This document shows positions 36,149-45,423 of a stretch of DNA of 64,000 nucleotides, piece by piece. Every line of letters begins with the position of its first letter. Position 1 is the first letter of the stretch. The notes under the pieces were generated by a model. It was not told the origin of the DNA, did not search any database, and saw only the letters and a list, made by a program, of their open reading frames with translations. Source of the stretch: Martinezella tropici (lineage in GTDB: Bacteria; Pseudomonadota; Alphaproteobacteria; Rhizobiales; Rhizobiaceae). A program made the translations under genes and the position numbers. The stretch lies in assembly GCA_000799755.1 (NCBI GenBank), contig JUHI01000001.1, forward strand, positions 620,001-684,000, given 5' to 3'.

Positions 36149-37110
36149 GCCTTTAGCCCGTATTCGGCTGATGAAGCGATCTGGCGATGGAAGCGCAGCT
36201 TGCGCAGATATTCGATCGGGTCCTTCTTGGTGACCAATGCGCCGGCAGGCGTCGTCAGCCAGTCATAGAGCCGCGTCAGGAAGAAGCGTAGCGCCGAACC
36301 ACGCGCAAGCGTCGGCAGCGCGGCGATCTCGGCGACACTCAGCGGCCGCACGCTCTGATAGCCCTCGAGCAGCGCCATGCCCTTCGTGATGTTGTAGGCG
36401 TGATCCTTCTCGAAGCACCAGGCATTGAGGCAGATCGAGACGTCGTAGGCGAGCTGGTCGTTGCAGGCGAAATAGAAATCGATCAGACCGGACAGCGTGT
36501 CGCCGAGAAAGAAGACATTGTCCGGGAAGAGATCGGCATGGATGACGCCCTCGGGCAGATCTTTCGGCCAATGCTTTCCGAGGAAATCGAACTCGCCGCG
36601 GATTTCGTCCTGCAGGCCGGCCTCGACTTCGTCGGCGCGCGCCGCGGACTTTTCCCAAAGCGTCCGCCAGCCCTCAAGCGACAAGGCGTTCGGACGTCGG
36701 ATGTCGAAGCCCTCGCCGGCGATGTGCATGGCGGCCAACGCCTTGCCGACTTCGCGGCAATGCTGCGCCTCGGGCTTGCGTAGCCACATGCCTTCGAGAA
36801 AGGAGATCAAGGCAGCCGGGCGGCCGGAGAGATGACCGAGCAATTCGCCGTCGCGGCGCGGCAAAGGCAGCGGGCACGAAAGACCGCGGCTTGCCAGATG
36901 CTGCATCAGCCCCAGGAAAAACGGCAGGTCGCCCTTGTCGACGCGCTTCTCATAGAGCGTCAGGATCAGCGGGTCGCGGCTGGTGTGCAGCAGGAAGTTC
37001 GAGTTCTCGACACCTTCAGCGATGCCCTTATAGGAGAGCAACTCGCCGACATCATACTCCGTCAGGAACCACTTCAAATCGTCTTCGGTAATATCGGTAT
37101 AAACGGCCAC
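36145..37110 (-). CDS. thrB: Homoserine kinase (ThrB, APH-fold type)
   Basis: Phosphorylates homoserine in threonine synthesis. The 321-residue protein is of the aminoglycoside-phosphotransferase-fold class used by many alphaproteobacteria, not the GHMP class: the N-terminus is [30 protein letters not shown], the catalytic loop is [14 protein letters not shown], and the metal-binding [13 protein letters not shown] follows. It lies directly before rnhA with a 4-base overlap and about 200 bases after ispH, which are separated by repeat elements. Confidence 0.95.
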   Translation of the reverse strand: MAVYTDITEDDLKWFLTEYDVGELLSYKGIAEGVENSNFLLHTSRDPLILTLYEKRVDKGDLPFFLGLMQHLASRGLSCPLPLPRRDGELLGHLSGRPAALISFLEGMWLRKPEAQHCREVGKALAAMHIAGEGFDIRRPNALSLEGWRTLWEKSAARADEVEAGLQDEIRGEFDFLGKHWPKDLPEGVIHADLFPDNVFFLGDTLSGLIDFYFACNDQLAYDVSICLNAWCFEKDHAYNITKGMALLEGYQSVRPLSVAEIAALPTLARGSALRFFLTRLYDWLTTPAGALVTKKDPIEYLRKLRFHRQIASSAEYGLKA

Positions 37111-37151
37111 GAATTATTCCCTTGATACACGCCTGCGCCATGGCCGCCCGC

Positions 37152-37302
37152 CCTCGTGGTTCGAGACGGCCCCCTTCGACAAGCTCAGCGGGGCCTCCTT
37201 ACCATGAGGGCTAATCCAGGCGTCTGGCGGCGAAACTCTTGTCCCCTCATCCTGAGGTGCTTTGCCGATGCGACGCAAGCGGCAAAGCCTCGAAGGACGA
37301 GG
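37152..37302. repeat. Tandem RIME-like palindromic elements
   Basis: Two adjacent long imperfect palindromes. The first (37152-37209) pairs CCTCGTGGTTCGAGACGGCC with a right arm ending CCATGAGG. The second (37245-37302) pairs CCTCATCCTGAGGTGCTTTG with a right arm ending GGACGAGG. The style matches rhizobial intergenic mosaic elements. They fill the ispH-thrB gap and could cap the ispH message. Confidence 0.7.
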
Positions 37303-37312
37303 TGGCCCCTCT

Positions 37313-38320
37313 TTATTCGCCGTTGACGAAAGCCATGTCTGCTGTCGTCAGCTCTATACTGCGAAGCTCGCGATTGACGAGGAAATTCTCGGTTTCCTTC
37401 ACAGTTTCAGCGAGTTCCACCACGGCATTATAGCGGGCGCGGAACGCTTCTATGATCTCGTTGACGATGACTTCTGGCGCAGATGCACCAGCCGAGAGGC
37501 CAACGGTCCTGATATCGCCGATATTGTCCCAATCGATCTCGGACGCACGCTGGACGAGGACGGATTTCGTCGCCCCTGCCCTCAGCGCCACTTCGACCAA
37601 GCGCTTGGAATTGGAGGAATTCGGAGCGCCGACGACGATGAAGAGATCGCAGCCGGGAGCTGCCTCCTTCACCACTTCCTGTCGGTTGGTCGTAGCGTAG
37701 CAGATGGAGTCTGCCGCCGGCGCTGTCAGATTCGGGAAGCGCTCCTGCAGCCTTGCAATGACGCCGGCGGTGTCGTCGACCGAGAGCGTCGTTTGCGTCA
37801 CGAAACCGAGATTGTCGGGATCAGCGGGCTCATAGACGTCGGCATCCTCCACCGTCTCGATCAGCGACACGGCACCCTCGGGCAGTTGGCCCATGGTGCC
37901 GATCACTTCCGGGTGGCCGGCATGACCGATCAAGACGACGTGGCGGCCGAGGCGATTGTGCCGCATGGCCTGCTTGTGCACCTTGGAAACCAGCGGACAG
38001 GTGGCATCGAGATAGAAGAGATTGCGCGAATCCGCATCCGCCGGCACGGATTTCGGCACGCCATGCGCCGAGAAAACGACGGGCTGGGCGCGGTGTTCGG
38101 CCGGGATTTCGTCCAGCTCCTCGACGAAGATGGCGCCCTTCGCCTCCAGCCCCTCGACGACATAGCGGTTGTGGACGATTTCGTGGCGGACATACACAGG
38201 CGCGCCATAGGCCTTCAGCGCCAGAACGACGATCTGGATGGCGCGGTCGACGCCGGCACAGAAGCCGCGCGGTCCGCAGAGCCGGATGGTCAGGTCAGGT
38301 TTGGAAACGGCTATGTTCAT
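37313..38320 (-). CDS. ispH: 4-hydroxy-3-methylbut-2-enyl diphosphate reductase IspH
   Basis: Last step of the MEP isoprenoid pathway, reducing HMBPP to IPP and DMAPP with a [4Fe-4S] cluster. The three cluster cysteines are at C21 ([14 protein letters not shown]), C108 ([11 protein letters not shown]) and C207 ([12 protein letters not shown]), with the catalytic Glu and His blocks [14 protein letters not shown] and [11 protein letters not shown]. The start [19 protein letters not shown] gives 335 residues; an upstream Met (38383) would add 21 unconserved residues. Confidence 0.97.
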   Translation of the reverse strand: MNIAVSKPDLTIRLCGPRGFCAGVDRAIQIVVLALKAYGAPVYVRHEIVHNRYVVEGLEAKGAIFVEELDEIPAEHRAQPVVFSAHGVPKSVPADADSRNLFYLDATCPLVSKVHKQAMRHNRLGRHVVLIGHAGHPEVIGTMGQLPEGAVSLIETVEDADVYEPADPDNLGFVTQTTLSVDDTAGVIARLQERFPNLTAPAADSICYATTNRQEVVKEAAPGCDLFIVVGAPNSSNSKRLVEVALRAGATKSVLVQRASEIDWDNIGDIRTVGLSAGASAPEVIVNEIIEAFRARYNAVVELAETVKETENFLVNRELRSIELTTADMAFVNGE

Positions 38321-38399
38321 GTCTCTTCCGAAATACGCGACGATGGCTGAGCATAGATAGGGACGCCCGTCCGCCTGCTCCATTCAGTCCGCATGATTT

Positions 38400-38438
38400 A
38401 TCCAAAAAACCGCTGCGCACTTTTTGGATCATGCTCTA
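38400..38438. repeat. Short rhizobial intergenic palindrome
   Basis: ATCCAAAAA and TTTTTGGAT form a perfect 9-bp stem around CCGCTGCGCAC, followed by CATGCTCTA. The same arrangement (AAAA, CGCT, CACTTTT, ATCATGCTCTA) recurs at 56729-56764 and, in part, at 12682-12737. It lies between SURF1 and ispH. Confidence 0.65.
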
Positions 38439-38480
38439 GCCGAATATTCCATCGAAATGAAGCAATTCTATTGCATGTCT

Positions 38481-39242
38481 CTATTGTGAGGGCGCATCCG
38501 GATGATGCTTGCGCCACCAGGAGATGGCGACGATTGCCACCAGCGCGATGGCCAATCCATACCAGGTCACCGCATATTGCAGATGATTGTTCGGCAGATC
38601 GATGATCGTAACGCCGCCGATCGGCAGGCCCTGCGGATTGGGGGTCTTGTCGGCATCGATGAAGAAGGGCAGCACCTTGTCCTTCGGCAATCCGACGCTC
38701 TCCGCCATGACATCCAGATCTTTCCAGAAGAAGATGTCCTTGCCGAGATCGTTGTCCGGCATGCCGTCGGGCCGCTCGGCGAGTTTGGCGCGGGCAAGCC
38801 CGGTGACGGTCTGCTCGCCAGCCAGTTCACCCTGCTTGCGCTTTTCGGGGTCCTTCGCCTCGGTGGGTACAAAGCCTCGGTTGACGAAGACATAGCGGCC
38901 ATCGCTAAGCTGCAGCGGCGTATAAATGTGATAGCCGGGATCGCCGTCGTAGGTGGCGAGGAAATGCCGCTCCTTATCGTTGAGGTAATGGCCCGTGGCC
39001 GTCACCACGCGATATTCGATATCGCCACCCGACGCCACCATCGTCTCGATCGCCGATAGCGGCACGGCGGGCGCATCCTTGCGGGCGGCGATATCCGCCA
39101 GCAGACCTTCCTTCCACTGCAGCCGCTCCACCTGCCAGGTGCCCAGCCCGAGGAGGATAACGAGCGCAACAAGGAGAAACAGCGCTTTGGCGACCTGCCA
39201 CAGGGGATTGGCGCGACGCGCGGGCATGGCGGACTCAGTCAC
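38481..39242 (-). CDS. SURF1-family cytochrome oxidase assembly protein
   Basis: SURF1/Shy1 proteins help insert heme a3 and assemble cytochrome c oxidase. The 253-residue product has the expected two membrane segments, one near the N-terminus (ALFLLVALVILLGLGTWQVERLQWKEGLL) and one near the C-terminus (NNHLQYAVTWYGLAIALVAIVAISWW), with a periplasmic domain between containing GRYVFVNRGFVP. The start is probably GTG at 39242, which has a better ribosome-binding site than ATG at 39227 and overlaps the DUF983 stop by 8 bases. Its company with DUF983 and the cta genes supports the role. Confidence 0.92.
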   Translation of the reverse strand: MTESAMPARRANPLWQVAKALFLLVALVILLGLGTWQVERLQWKEGLLADIAARKDAPAVPLSAIETMVASGGDIEYRVVTATGHYLNDKERHFLATYDGDPGYHIYTPLQLSDGRYVFVNRGFVPTEAKDPEKRKQGELAGEQTVTGLARAKLAERPDGMPDNDLGKDIFFWKDLDVMAESVGLPKDKVLPFFIDADKTPNPQGLPIGGVTIIDLPNNHLQYAVTWYGLAIALVAIVAISWWRKHHPDAPSQ

Positions 39243-39654
39243 GATGGACGCGCCCTTCGCTGGCATTGTTGCGGTACTGCAGCGCAATCAGGATACCCTT
39301 GCACCAGCGCAACGACAGAAGCGACAATATGATCGTCAACGGCGCAAACAGCACGATATAGACCCAGACGGGCGGCGCGTAATTGATCTGCATCCACAGA
39401 ACCAAGCCGATGACGATGAAACCGACGATGAGAATGACGAAGACCGCCGGACCATCGCCGGCATCGGCGAAGGCATAGTCGAGATTGCAGGCGGCACAGC
39501 GCGGCTTCAGCGATAATAATCCATCGAAGAGCTTGCCTTGGCCGCAACGAGGGCAACATCCCCGGATACCGACCTTGAACGGATCGACGGGCGCAAAGAG
39601 CGCGCTGTCCGTATGGGATGCCGCTTCCGGCGTCTTGTCTTGCTCTGAGCTCAA
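39235..39654 (-). CDS. DUF983 zinc-ribbon membrane protein
   Basis: A 139-residue protein with a zinc ribbon (GCCPRCGQGKLF ... PRCAACNLDY) and two hydrophobic segments (AVFVILIVGFIVIGLVLWM and VYIVLFAPLTIILSLL). DUF983 genes commonly sit among cytochrome oxidase assembly genes in alphaproteobacteria, suggesting a biogenesis role that is not demonstrated. The apparent start is TTG at 39654; no ATG exists before the conserved region. The SURF1 gene overlaps its end. Confidence 0.85.
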   Translation of the reverse strand: MSSEQDKTPEAASHTDSALFAPVDPFKVGIRGCCPRCGQGKLFDGLLSLKPRCAACNLDYAFADAGDGPAVFVILIVGFIVIGLVLWMQINYAPPVWVYIVLFAPLTIILSLLSLRWCKGILIALQYRNNASEGRVHRD

Positions 39655-39803
39655 AGTTCTGTCTCGATCGGCCTGCTATTGCGGGCGAGTATACCGACCT
39701 CGCCCCTGTCATCATCAGTAACCGCGATGACCGCATCCGTCCAATCGAAAAGCTCGGATATCGGCGTCATCGGCCCGGAAAGCATGCCGAAAGGATTGGA
39801 TTC

Positions 39804-40454
39804 ATGCCATTCAGCGAAGGCCAGCCATACGGCCAGATCGTCATTCTCAACGGTGCGCCGCGTTCCGGGAAAAGCAGCATCGTCGAGGCGATACAGGCTG
39901 ATTTCGAGGGCGTGTGGATCAATCTCGGCGTTGACGCCTATGTGCGACATATCACGCCTCCCCGTTATCGTCCGGGTATCGGCTTGCGGCCCGGCGGCGA
40001 AAGGCCCGATCTCGAGCCACTCGTTCCGCGCTTTTATGCCGCACTCTATGCCTCGATCGCCGCCCATAGCCGCGTAGGCCTGAACGTGGTCGCGGAGTTC
40101 GGGCATCACGACGATTACTCGCAACCGCTCGGCATCCTCGCCGATTGCGCCAAATTACTGGCAAGGCTGCCCGTTCTGTTTGTTGGCGTGCACTGCCCGC
40201 TCGACGTGGTCATGCAACGGAGGCTCGATGAGGGGCCGGAAAGGCAGGGGACTTACGTTACGGTCGCAGCGGACATGCCCATCCCCGCGCCGGTCATTGC
40301 CTGGCAGGAGCAGGTTCACCGACCGGGGATCTACGATCTGGAAGTCGATACGTCAGTGAGCAGCCCCGAAACCTGCGCCGCTGAAATCCGGCAATTGCTT
40401 GCCGGAGGCCTGCGCCACCCCACCGCATTCGAGAGGATTGCCCAGCATAGCTGA
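39804..40454 (+). CDS. Chloramphenicol phosphotransferase-like P-loop kinase
   Basis: A 216-residue P-loop protein resembling the CPT family: Walker A GAPRSGKSS at residues 17-25 (QIVILNGAPRSGKSSIVEAI), an acidic residue in NLGVDAYVRH near 44, FVGVHCPLDVVMQRR and a lid-like arginine region. CPT phosphorylates chloramphenicol, but many relatives have unknown substrates, so resistance should not be assumed. It lies on the opposite strand to its neighbours, between DUF983 and the cytochrome oxidase subunit III gene, interrupting an otherwise conserved minus-strand block. Confidence 0.78.
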   Translation: MPFSEGQPYGQIVILNGAPRSGKSSIVEAIQADFEGVWINLGVDAYVRHITPPRYRPGIGLRPGGERPDLEPLVPRFYAALYASIAAHSRVGLNVVAEFGHHDDYSQPLGILADCAKLLARLPVLFVGVHCPLDVVMQRRLDEGPERQGTYVTVAADMPIPAPVIAWQEQVHRPGIYDLEVDTSVSSPETCAAEIRQLLAGGLRHPTAFERIAQHS

Positions 40455-40478
40455 GGCAAAAAATGCAAGCGCGGACGT

Positions 40479-40853
40479 CTACGCGTGCATCGGGGTTCCC
40501 TGATGAAAGACAACTTTCCAGCCTTCATTCGTCGAACGCCAGATGGTCGACCGACGCGTCACCCGCCTCGGCTCTTCCAAAATGTAGGAAAGGAGAAAGA
40601 GATCCATCGCCAACGGTGTGAGGCTGAAATCGCGACAAGGCCAATCGTGCGGCTCCGGCCCGCGTGAATAGCGCTCCAGGAGCGTCTCGATGACAAAGTC
40701 GCGCCGATAGATGCTTCCGCTTGCTCCGATCTCCCAGAAAGCATCATCGATTATGCGTTCAAGATCGGCGCGCGACGTGCCGAATTCTCTTCTGTGGAAG
40801 AGCGGCTCACGGGCACAAAGGGCCTTCAGAATTTCATCGAGTTGTTGGTCCAT
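40479..40853 (-). CDS. DUF4440 / NTF2-like small protein
   Basis: A 124-residue protein with the DUF4440 pattern: MDQQLDEILKALCAREPLFHRREFGTSRADLERIIDDAFWEIGASGSIYRRDFVIETL and the closing SYILEEPRRVTRRSTIWRSTNEGWKVVFHQGTPM. The fold is NTF2-like; activity unknown. It converges with the phosphotransferase-like gene over 24 bases and lies downstream of ctaE. It is a second part of the small insertion in the cytochrome oxidase block. Confidence 0.8.
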   Translation of the reverse strand: MDQQLDEILKALCAREPLFHRREFGTSRADLERIIDDAFWEIGASGSIYRRDFVIETLLERYSRGPEPHDWPCRDFSLTPLAMDLFLLSYILEEPRRVTRRSTIWRSTNEGWKVVFHQGTPMHA

Positions 40854-40996
40854 GATTGCGGCAGCGTATGGCGAAGTGCGTTTGTCGGCAATCTGCAATT
40901 CCGCTGTTTCGCAAAAACAAAATGTCCTCGCAAAACCTCAGGCTCTGCCCGATTTTTGCGAGGACAATCTTTTGCGAGATGACGTCCAGCTATCGA

Positions 40997-41875
40997 TCAG
41001 CCAGCCGCGACAGGCGCGCCCCAACTGCCCCAGATGTAGATGCAGAAGAACAGGAACAGCCAGACGACGTCGACGAAGTGCCAGTACCACGCGGCCGCCT
41101 CGAAGCCAAAATGCTGCTTCGGCGTGAAATCGCCCCGGATGGCGCGGACCAGGCAGACCAGCAGGAAGATCGTACCGATCAGAACGTGGAAACCGTGGAA
41201 GCCGGTCGCCATGAAGAAGGTCGCGCCATAAATCGAGTTTTTGAACTCGAACGGCGCATGGGCATATTCATAGGCCTGCACGCAGGAGAACAATGCGCCA
41301 AGCAACACGGTCAGCGTCAGACCCTGGATCAGCCCCTTGCGATCGCCATGCAGCAGCGCGTGGTGCGCCCAGGTAACCGTGGTGCCCGAGAGCAGCAGAA
41401 TGATGGTGTTGTAGATCGGCAGGTGCCAGGGATCGAGTACTTCAAGGCCCTTCGGCGGAAACTGACCGCCGAGGAAGGCCGTGCGCGATGCCTGGATTGC
41501 CTCGTTCGGGAACAGGCTGACATCGAAATAGGCCCAGAACCAGGCAACGAAGAACATCACCTCGGAGGCGATGAACATGATCATGCCGTAGCGCAGATGC
41601 AGCGAGACGACGCGGGTATGTGCGCCCTCATGCGCTTCCTTGATCGTATCGGCCCACCAGCCGTACATGACGTAGAGAATCACGGCGAGGCCGATGAAGA
41701 ACAGCCAGGGCTGCGCGAAATTGATCCCGAACAGGTGCACTGCGCCACCATTCAGGTAGCGCATGAAACAGACACCGCCGAAAGTGATCACAAAGGCCCC
41801 GAAAGCCGCAATGATCGGCCACGGGCTGGGGTCGATAATGTGATAGTCGTGTTTTCTCTGATGCGCCTCGGCCAT
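40997..41875 (-). CDS. ctaE: Cytochrome c oxidase subunit III
   Basis: A 292-residue multi-helix membrane protein of the aa3 oxidase. Recognisable blocks are HDYHIIDPSPWPIIAAFGAF, RYGMIMFIASEVMFFVAWFWAYFD and FHGFHVLIGTIFLLVCLVRA, with the family end YWHFVDVVWLFLFFCIYIWG. MAEAHQRKHDYHI is the natural start. It follows ctaG by 63 bases and is the last structural gene of the oxidase cluster before the accessory insertion. Confidence 0.98.
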   Translation of the reverse strand: MAEAHQRKHDYHIIDPSPWPIIAAFGAFVITFGGVCFMRYLNGGAVHLFGINFAQPWLFFIGLAVILYVMYGWWADTIKEAHEGAHTRVVSLHLRYGMIMFIASEVMFFVAWFWAYFDVSLFPNEAIQASRTAFLGGQFPPKGLEVLDPWHLPIYNTIILLLSGTTVTWAHHALLHGDRKGLIQGLTLTVLLGALFSCVQAYEYAHAPFEFKNSIYGATFFMATGFHGFHVLIGTIFLLVCLVRAIRGDFTPKQHFGFEAAAWYWHFVDVVWLFLFFCIYIWGSWGAPVAAG

Positions 41876-41938
41876 ATCAGCAATCCCCGAATAACTTTTT
41901 CCCATATTGCTTCCGGACGAACCGAAAAGCACTCTCCA

Positions 41939-42550
41939 TCAAAGCTTTTTTTCCACCGGCTGCCCTGCGGCATCGTTGGATGCCACGGGCTTTGCGCCTT
42001 CCCGTGGGTAGTAGGTGTAGGACAGTGTCAGCGCATTGATCGTCTTGGTTTCCGGAGCCTTGGCGATCTCAGGATCGACATAGAAAACCACCGACATCTC
42101 GCGCTTTTCACCCGGCGCGAGATCCGTCTCGTTGAAGCAGAAGCATTGGACCTTGTTGAAATAGACGCCTGCTTCCAGCGGCGTGACGTTGAAGATCGCC
42201 TGGCCGCGCTCCATCTTGTCCGACTTGTTCTCGATCTGAAACTTGACCTCGACCGTCTCGCCGATCTTCGGGCTCACCGACGCCTGCAGCGGCTTGAAAT
42301 CCCATGGCAGGCCGGGCGCGACATTGGCGTCGAAGGAAACCTGGATTTTCTTATCGAGAATGACGTTCGACACCTGCTCGACGCGCTGCGTCGTGCCGTT
42401 ATAGCCTGTCACCTGGCAGAACATGCGGTAGAGCGGCACGGCAGCGGCGCACATGGCGCTCATGCCGATGACGAAGCTAAGGCACATGGCAACGACCAGC
42501 CCGTTGTTACGGCCGCCGTTCTTCGTGCTCTTTGTGACCTCCCCCTCCAT
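41939..42550 (-). CDS. ctaG: Cytochrome c oxidase assembly protein CtaG (Cox11-type)
   Basis: A 203-residue copper chaperone that delivers CuB to subunit I. A single N-terminal membrane anchor ([35 protein letters not shown]) precedes an immunoglobulin-like periplasmic domain with the copper-binding CFCF motif in [12 protein letters not shown]. The order ctaB - small CoxF-like - ctaG - ctaE is the usual rhizobial arrangement. It starts 9 bases after the stop of the small protein gene. Confidence 0.97.
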   Translation of the reverse strand: MEGEVTKSTKNGGRNNGLVVAMCLSFVIGMSAMCAAAVPLYRMFCQVTGYNGTTQRVEQVSNVILDKKIQVSFDANVAPGLPWDFKPLQASVSPKIGETVEVKFQIENKSDKMERGQAIFNVTPLEAGVYFNKVQCFCFNETDLAPGEKREMSVVFYVDPEIAKAPETKTINALTLSYTYYPREGAKPVASNDAAGQPVEKKL

Positions 42551-42559
42551 GACGCCTCC

Positions 42560-42700
42560 TCAAACGTGTCCGGAACCGACCTTGATGATGGTGATCGCAT
42601 AAAACAGGACCACAAGACCGGCTAATACCAGGCCGAGCGCAATGTTGCGCCCTCGCCGTGATTTCTTCTGCGTTTCCGTCAGCTTGACGAGCTCGATCAT
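42560..42700 (-). CDS. Small membrane protein CoxF-like
   Basis: A 46-residue protein, [20 protein letters not shown]..., with a basic N-terminus and one hydrophobic segment ([19 protein letters not shown]). Its ATG overlaps the ctaB stop (ATGA at 42697-42700). Position, size and pattern match the small CoxF-type protein found between ctaB and ctaG in rhizobial and Paracoccus cta clusters; a role in oxidase assembly is implied by context. It is easily missed because of its size. Confidence 0.85.
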   Translation of the reverse strand: MIELVKLTETQKKSRRGRNIALGLVLAGLVVLFYAITIIKVGSGHV

Positions 42701-43656
42701 AGCCAGCCCCCTGCGCCGCCCGACATCAGCACGGCAACGAGCCGGTCGATCAGCAGCGCGGAAAAGATTGCAAAGAGATAGAAGATGGAGAAGCCGAAAA
42801 GCTTCTTTGCCGGCACCATCTTCACGTCGCCATCGGCCATACGCCAGACGGCGATGGAACAGTGCACGAAGATCACGCCGAGTACCGCGGCAACGACGCC
42901 ATAGCCAATACTGGCGAAGCCCATAAAGGCCGGCACAACGCCGACGATGGCGGTGAGCACCGCGTAGACGACGATCTGGTTCTTCGTCGTCGGAATACCC
43001 GAGACATTCGGCAGCATCGGCACGCCGACGGCCTCGTAATCGCCCATCTTGAAGAGCGCCAGTGCCCAGAAATGGGCCGGAGTCCACAGGAAGATGATGA
43101 GGAAAAGCACGATGCTTTCCATCGGCACGCTGCCGGTCACGCAAGCCCAGCCGATGACGGGCGGAAATGCGCCGGCCGCACCGCCGATGACGATGTTCTG
43201 CGGCGTCGAGCGCTTCAGCCACATCGTATAGACGACGGCATAAAAGAAAATGGTGAAGGCGAGAATGCCGGCGGAAAGCCAGTTGATCGCCAGGCCCAGG
43301 ATCGTCACCGAGAAGCCGGACAGTACCAGGCCGAAGGCCAGGGCCTCCGAAGGATTGATGCGACCTGAGGGTATCGGCCGACGTGCCGTGCGGGTCATCA
43401 CGGCGTCGATATCGGCGTCATACCACATGTTCAGCGCGCCAGACGCACCGGCGCCGACAGCAATGCAGAGAATGGCAATGAAGCCGAGGACCGGATTGAT
43501 GTGGCCGGGAGCCAGCACCAGACCGGTGAAAGCCGTGAAGACGACCAGCGACATAACGCGCGGCTTCAAAAGCTCGAAATAATCGCGCGCACCCGCTTCC
43601 GACAGGCCGGTTTCGCCTTGCTTTGCGAGCGCTTCGTGATTGTCGATGACCGTCAT
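42697..43656 (-). CDS. ctaB: Protoheme IX farnesyltransferase (heme O synthase)
   Basis: Farnesylates heme B to heme O, precursor of heme A for the oxidase. The 319-residue UbiA-family protein has the first DxxxD-type motif in [19 protein letters not shown] and multiple helices. ATG at 43656 ([10 protein letters not shown]) has a clear GGAAGA ribosome-binding site; a TTG four codons upstream is the alternative. The gene begins about 60 bases after ctaD and its stop overlaps the CoxF-like start. Confidence 0.96.
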   Translation of the reverse strand: MTVIDNHEALAKQGETGLSEAGARDYFELLKPRVMSLVVFTAFTGLVLAPGHINPVLGFIAILCIAVGAGASGALNMWYDADIDAVMTRTARRPIPSGRINPSEALAFGLVLSGFSVTILGLAINWLSAGILAFTIFFYAVVYTMWLKRSTPQNIVIGGAAGAFPPVIGWACVTGSVPMESIVLFLIIFLWTPAHFWALALFKMGDYEAVGVPMLPNVSGIPTTKNQIVVYAVLTAIVGVVPAFMGFASIGYGVVAAVLGVIFVHCSIAVWRMADGDVKMVPAKKLFGFSIFYLFAIFSALLIDRLVAVLMSGGAGGWL

Positions 43657-43714
43657 TCTTTCTTCCAATTACCAGTTGAGCCGGACGCCGCTTATCACGG
43701 CGTCCGGAAATGAG

Positions 43715-45409
43715 CTACTTGATGCGCGGCAGCTCTTCCCACTGATGGTGGGGCGGCGGCGACGAAAGCTGCCACTCGAGCGTGGTCGCGCCATCGCCCC
43801 AGGGATTGTTGCCTGCAACGCGCTTCTTCACGAAAGCATCTATAACGCCCCAGAAGAAGAAGCAAAGGCCCACGGCTGCGACATAGGAGCCGATGGAGGA
43901 GACGAAGTTCCAGCCGGCATAGGCGTCCGGATAGTCGATGTAGCGGCGCGGCATGCCCGCACGACCCAGGAAGTGCTGCGGGAAGAACACCATGTTGACG
44001 CCGACGAAGGTGATCCAGAAGTGCCAGTTGCCGATCCGCTCATTGTACATGTAGCCGGTCATCTTCGGGAACCAGTAGTACCAGGCGGCGAAGATGGCGA
44101 AGACGGCACCAAGCGACAGGACGTAGTGGAAGTGTGCCACAACGAAGTAGGTCGCGTGCAGTTCGCGGTCGAGGCCGGCATTGGCGAGCTGAACGCCGGT
44201 GACGCCGCCGAGCGTGAACAGGAAGATGAAGCCGAGCGCCCAGATCATCGGCGTGCGGAACTGGATGGAGCCACCCCACATCGTCGCAATCCACGAAAAG
44301 ACCTTAACGCCGGTCGGGACCGCGATGACCATCGTCGCGAAGACGAAATAGCGCTGCGTGTCGAGCGACAGGCCGGTCACATACATGTGGTGGGCCCAGA
44401 CGACGAAGCCGACGGCGCCGATCGCAACCATGGCGTAGGCCATGCCGAGATAGCCGAAGATCGGCTTGCGCGAGAAGGTCGAGATGATGTGGCTGATCAT
44501 GCCGAAGCCGGGCAGGATCAGGATGTAGACTTCCGGATGGCCGAAGAACCAGAAGAGGTGCTGGTAAAGCAGCGGGTCGCCGCCGCCTTCCGGCGCGAAG
44601 AAGGTCGTGCCGAAGTTGCGGTCCGTCAGAACCATGGTGATAGCGCCCGCCAGAACCGGCAGCGACAGGAGCAGCAGGAAGGCTGTGATCAGCACCGACC
44701 AGGCAAAGAGCGGCATCTTGTGCAGCGTCATGCCCGGAGCGCGCATGTTGAGAATGGTCGTGATGAAGTTGATCGCGCCGAGGATGGACGAGGCGCCCGC
44801 AAGGTGCAGCGCGAAGATCACCAGATCGATCGCCGGGCCGGGATGGCCGACTGTGCCCGACAAGGGCACATACATCGTCCAGCCGCCTCCCGCGCCATAG
44901 GCGCCTGCCGGACCTTCGACGAACATCGAAAGGATGAGCAGCAGGAAGGCGGGAACGATGAGCCAGAAGGAAATGTTGTTCAGGCGCGGGAAGGCCATAT
45001 CCGGCGCGCCGATCATGATCGGCACCATCCAGTTGGCGAAGCCGCCGATCATGGCAGGCATGACCATGAAGAAGATCATGATCAGCGCGTGGGCGGTGAC
45101 GAAGACGTTATACATCTGCTTGCCGCCGTCGATCGCGGCATCGCCCGAAAAGCCGTAGACCATCGACGCCAGACCGCTGAAGATCTGGATGCCGGGTTCC
45201 TGCAACTCCATGCGGATGGCGACGGAGAGCAGGAAGCCGATGACGCCCGCAAAGATCGCGAAGATCAGATAGAGCGTGCCGATGTCCTTGTGATTCGTCG
45301 AAAACAGCCAGCGGTCTGCGAAGGACTGCTTGTGTGCGTGATGATCGTCATGCGCGTGGGCGTCGTGAAGATCGTGCGAGTGATCGTCGTGTGCCTTAGA
45401 TCCAGCCAT
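43715..45409 (-). CDS. ctaD: Cytochrome c oxidase subunit I
   Basis: The 564-residue heme-copper subunit of the aa3 oxidase. The N-terminus is His/Asp-rich ([20 protein letters not shown]), followed by [17 protein letters not shown], the family start. The heme a3/CuB region [17 protein letters not shown] and the later HHMYVTGL and [16 protein letters not shown] histidine blocks are intact. The family has twelve transmembrane helices. It sits 14 bases after ctaC. Confidence 0.99.
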   Translation of the reverse strand: MAGSKAHDDHSHDLHDAHAHDDHHAHKQSFADRWLFSTNHKDIGTLYLIFAIFAGVIGFLLSVAIRMELQEPGIQIFSGLASMVYGFSGDAAIDGGKQMYNVFVTAHALIMIFFMVMPAMIGGFANWMVPIMIGAPDMAFPRLNNISFWLIVPAFLLLILSMFVEGPAGAYGAGGGWTMYVPLSGTVGHPGPAIDLVIFALHLAGASSILGAINFITTILNMRAPGMTLHKMPLFAWSVLITAFLLLLSLPVLAGAITMVLTDRNFGTTFFAPEGGGDPLLYQHLFWFFGHPEVYILILPGFGMISHIISTFSRKPIFGYLGMAYAMVAIGAVGFVVWAHHMYVTGLSLDTQRYFVFATMVIAVPTGVKVFSWIATMWGGSIQFRTPMIWALGFIFLFTLGGVTGVQLANAGLDRELHATYFVVAHFHYVLSLGAVFAIFAAWYYWFPKMTGYMYNERIGNWHFWITFVGVNMVFFPQHFLGRAGMPRRYIDYPDAYAGWNFVSSIGSYVAAVGLCFFFWGVIDAFVKKRVAGNNPWGDGATTLEWQLSSPPPHHQWEELPRIK

Positions 45410-45423
45410 TGTTCCTACCCCTC

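Noticed and set aside
40856..42625. A 589-codon open frame on the plus strand opposite ctaE and ctaG
   Set aside because: It is antisense to clearly identified oxidase genes and consists of charged low-complexity sequence typical of reverse-strand frames in high-GC DNA.
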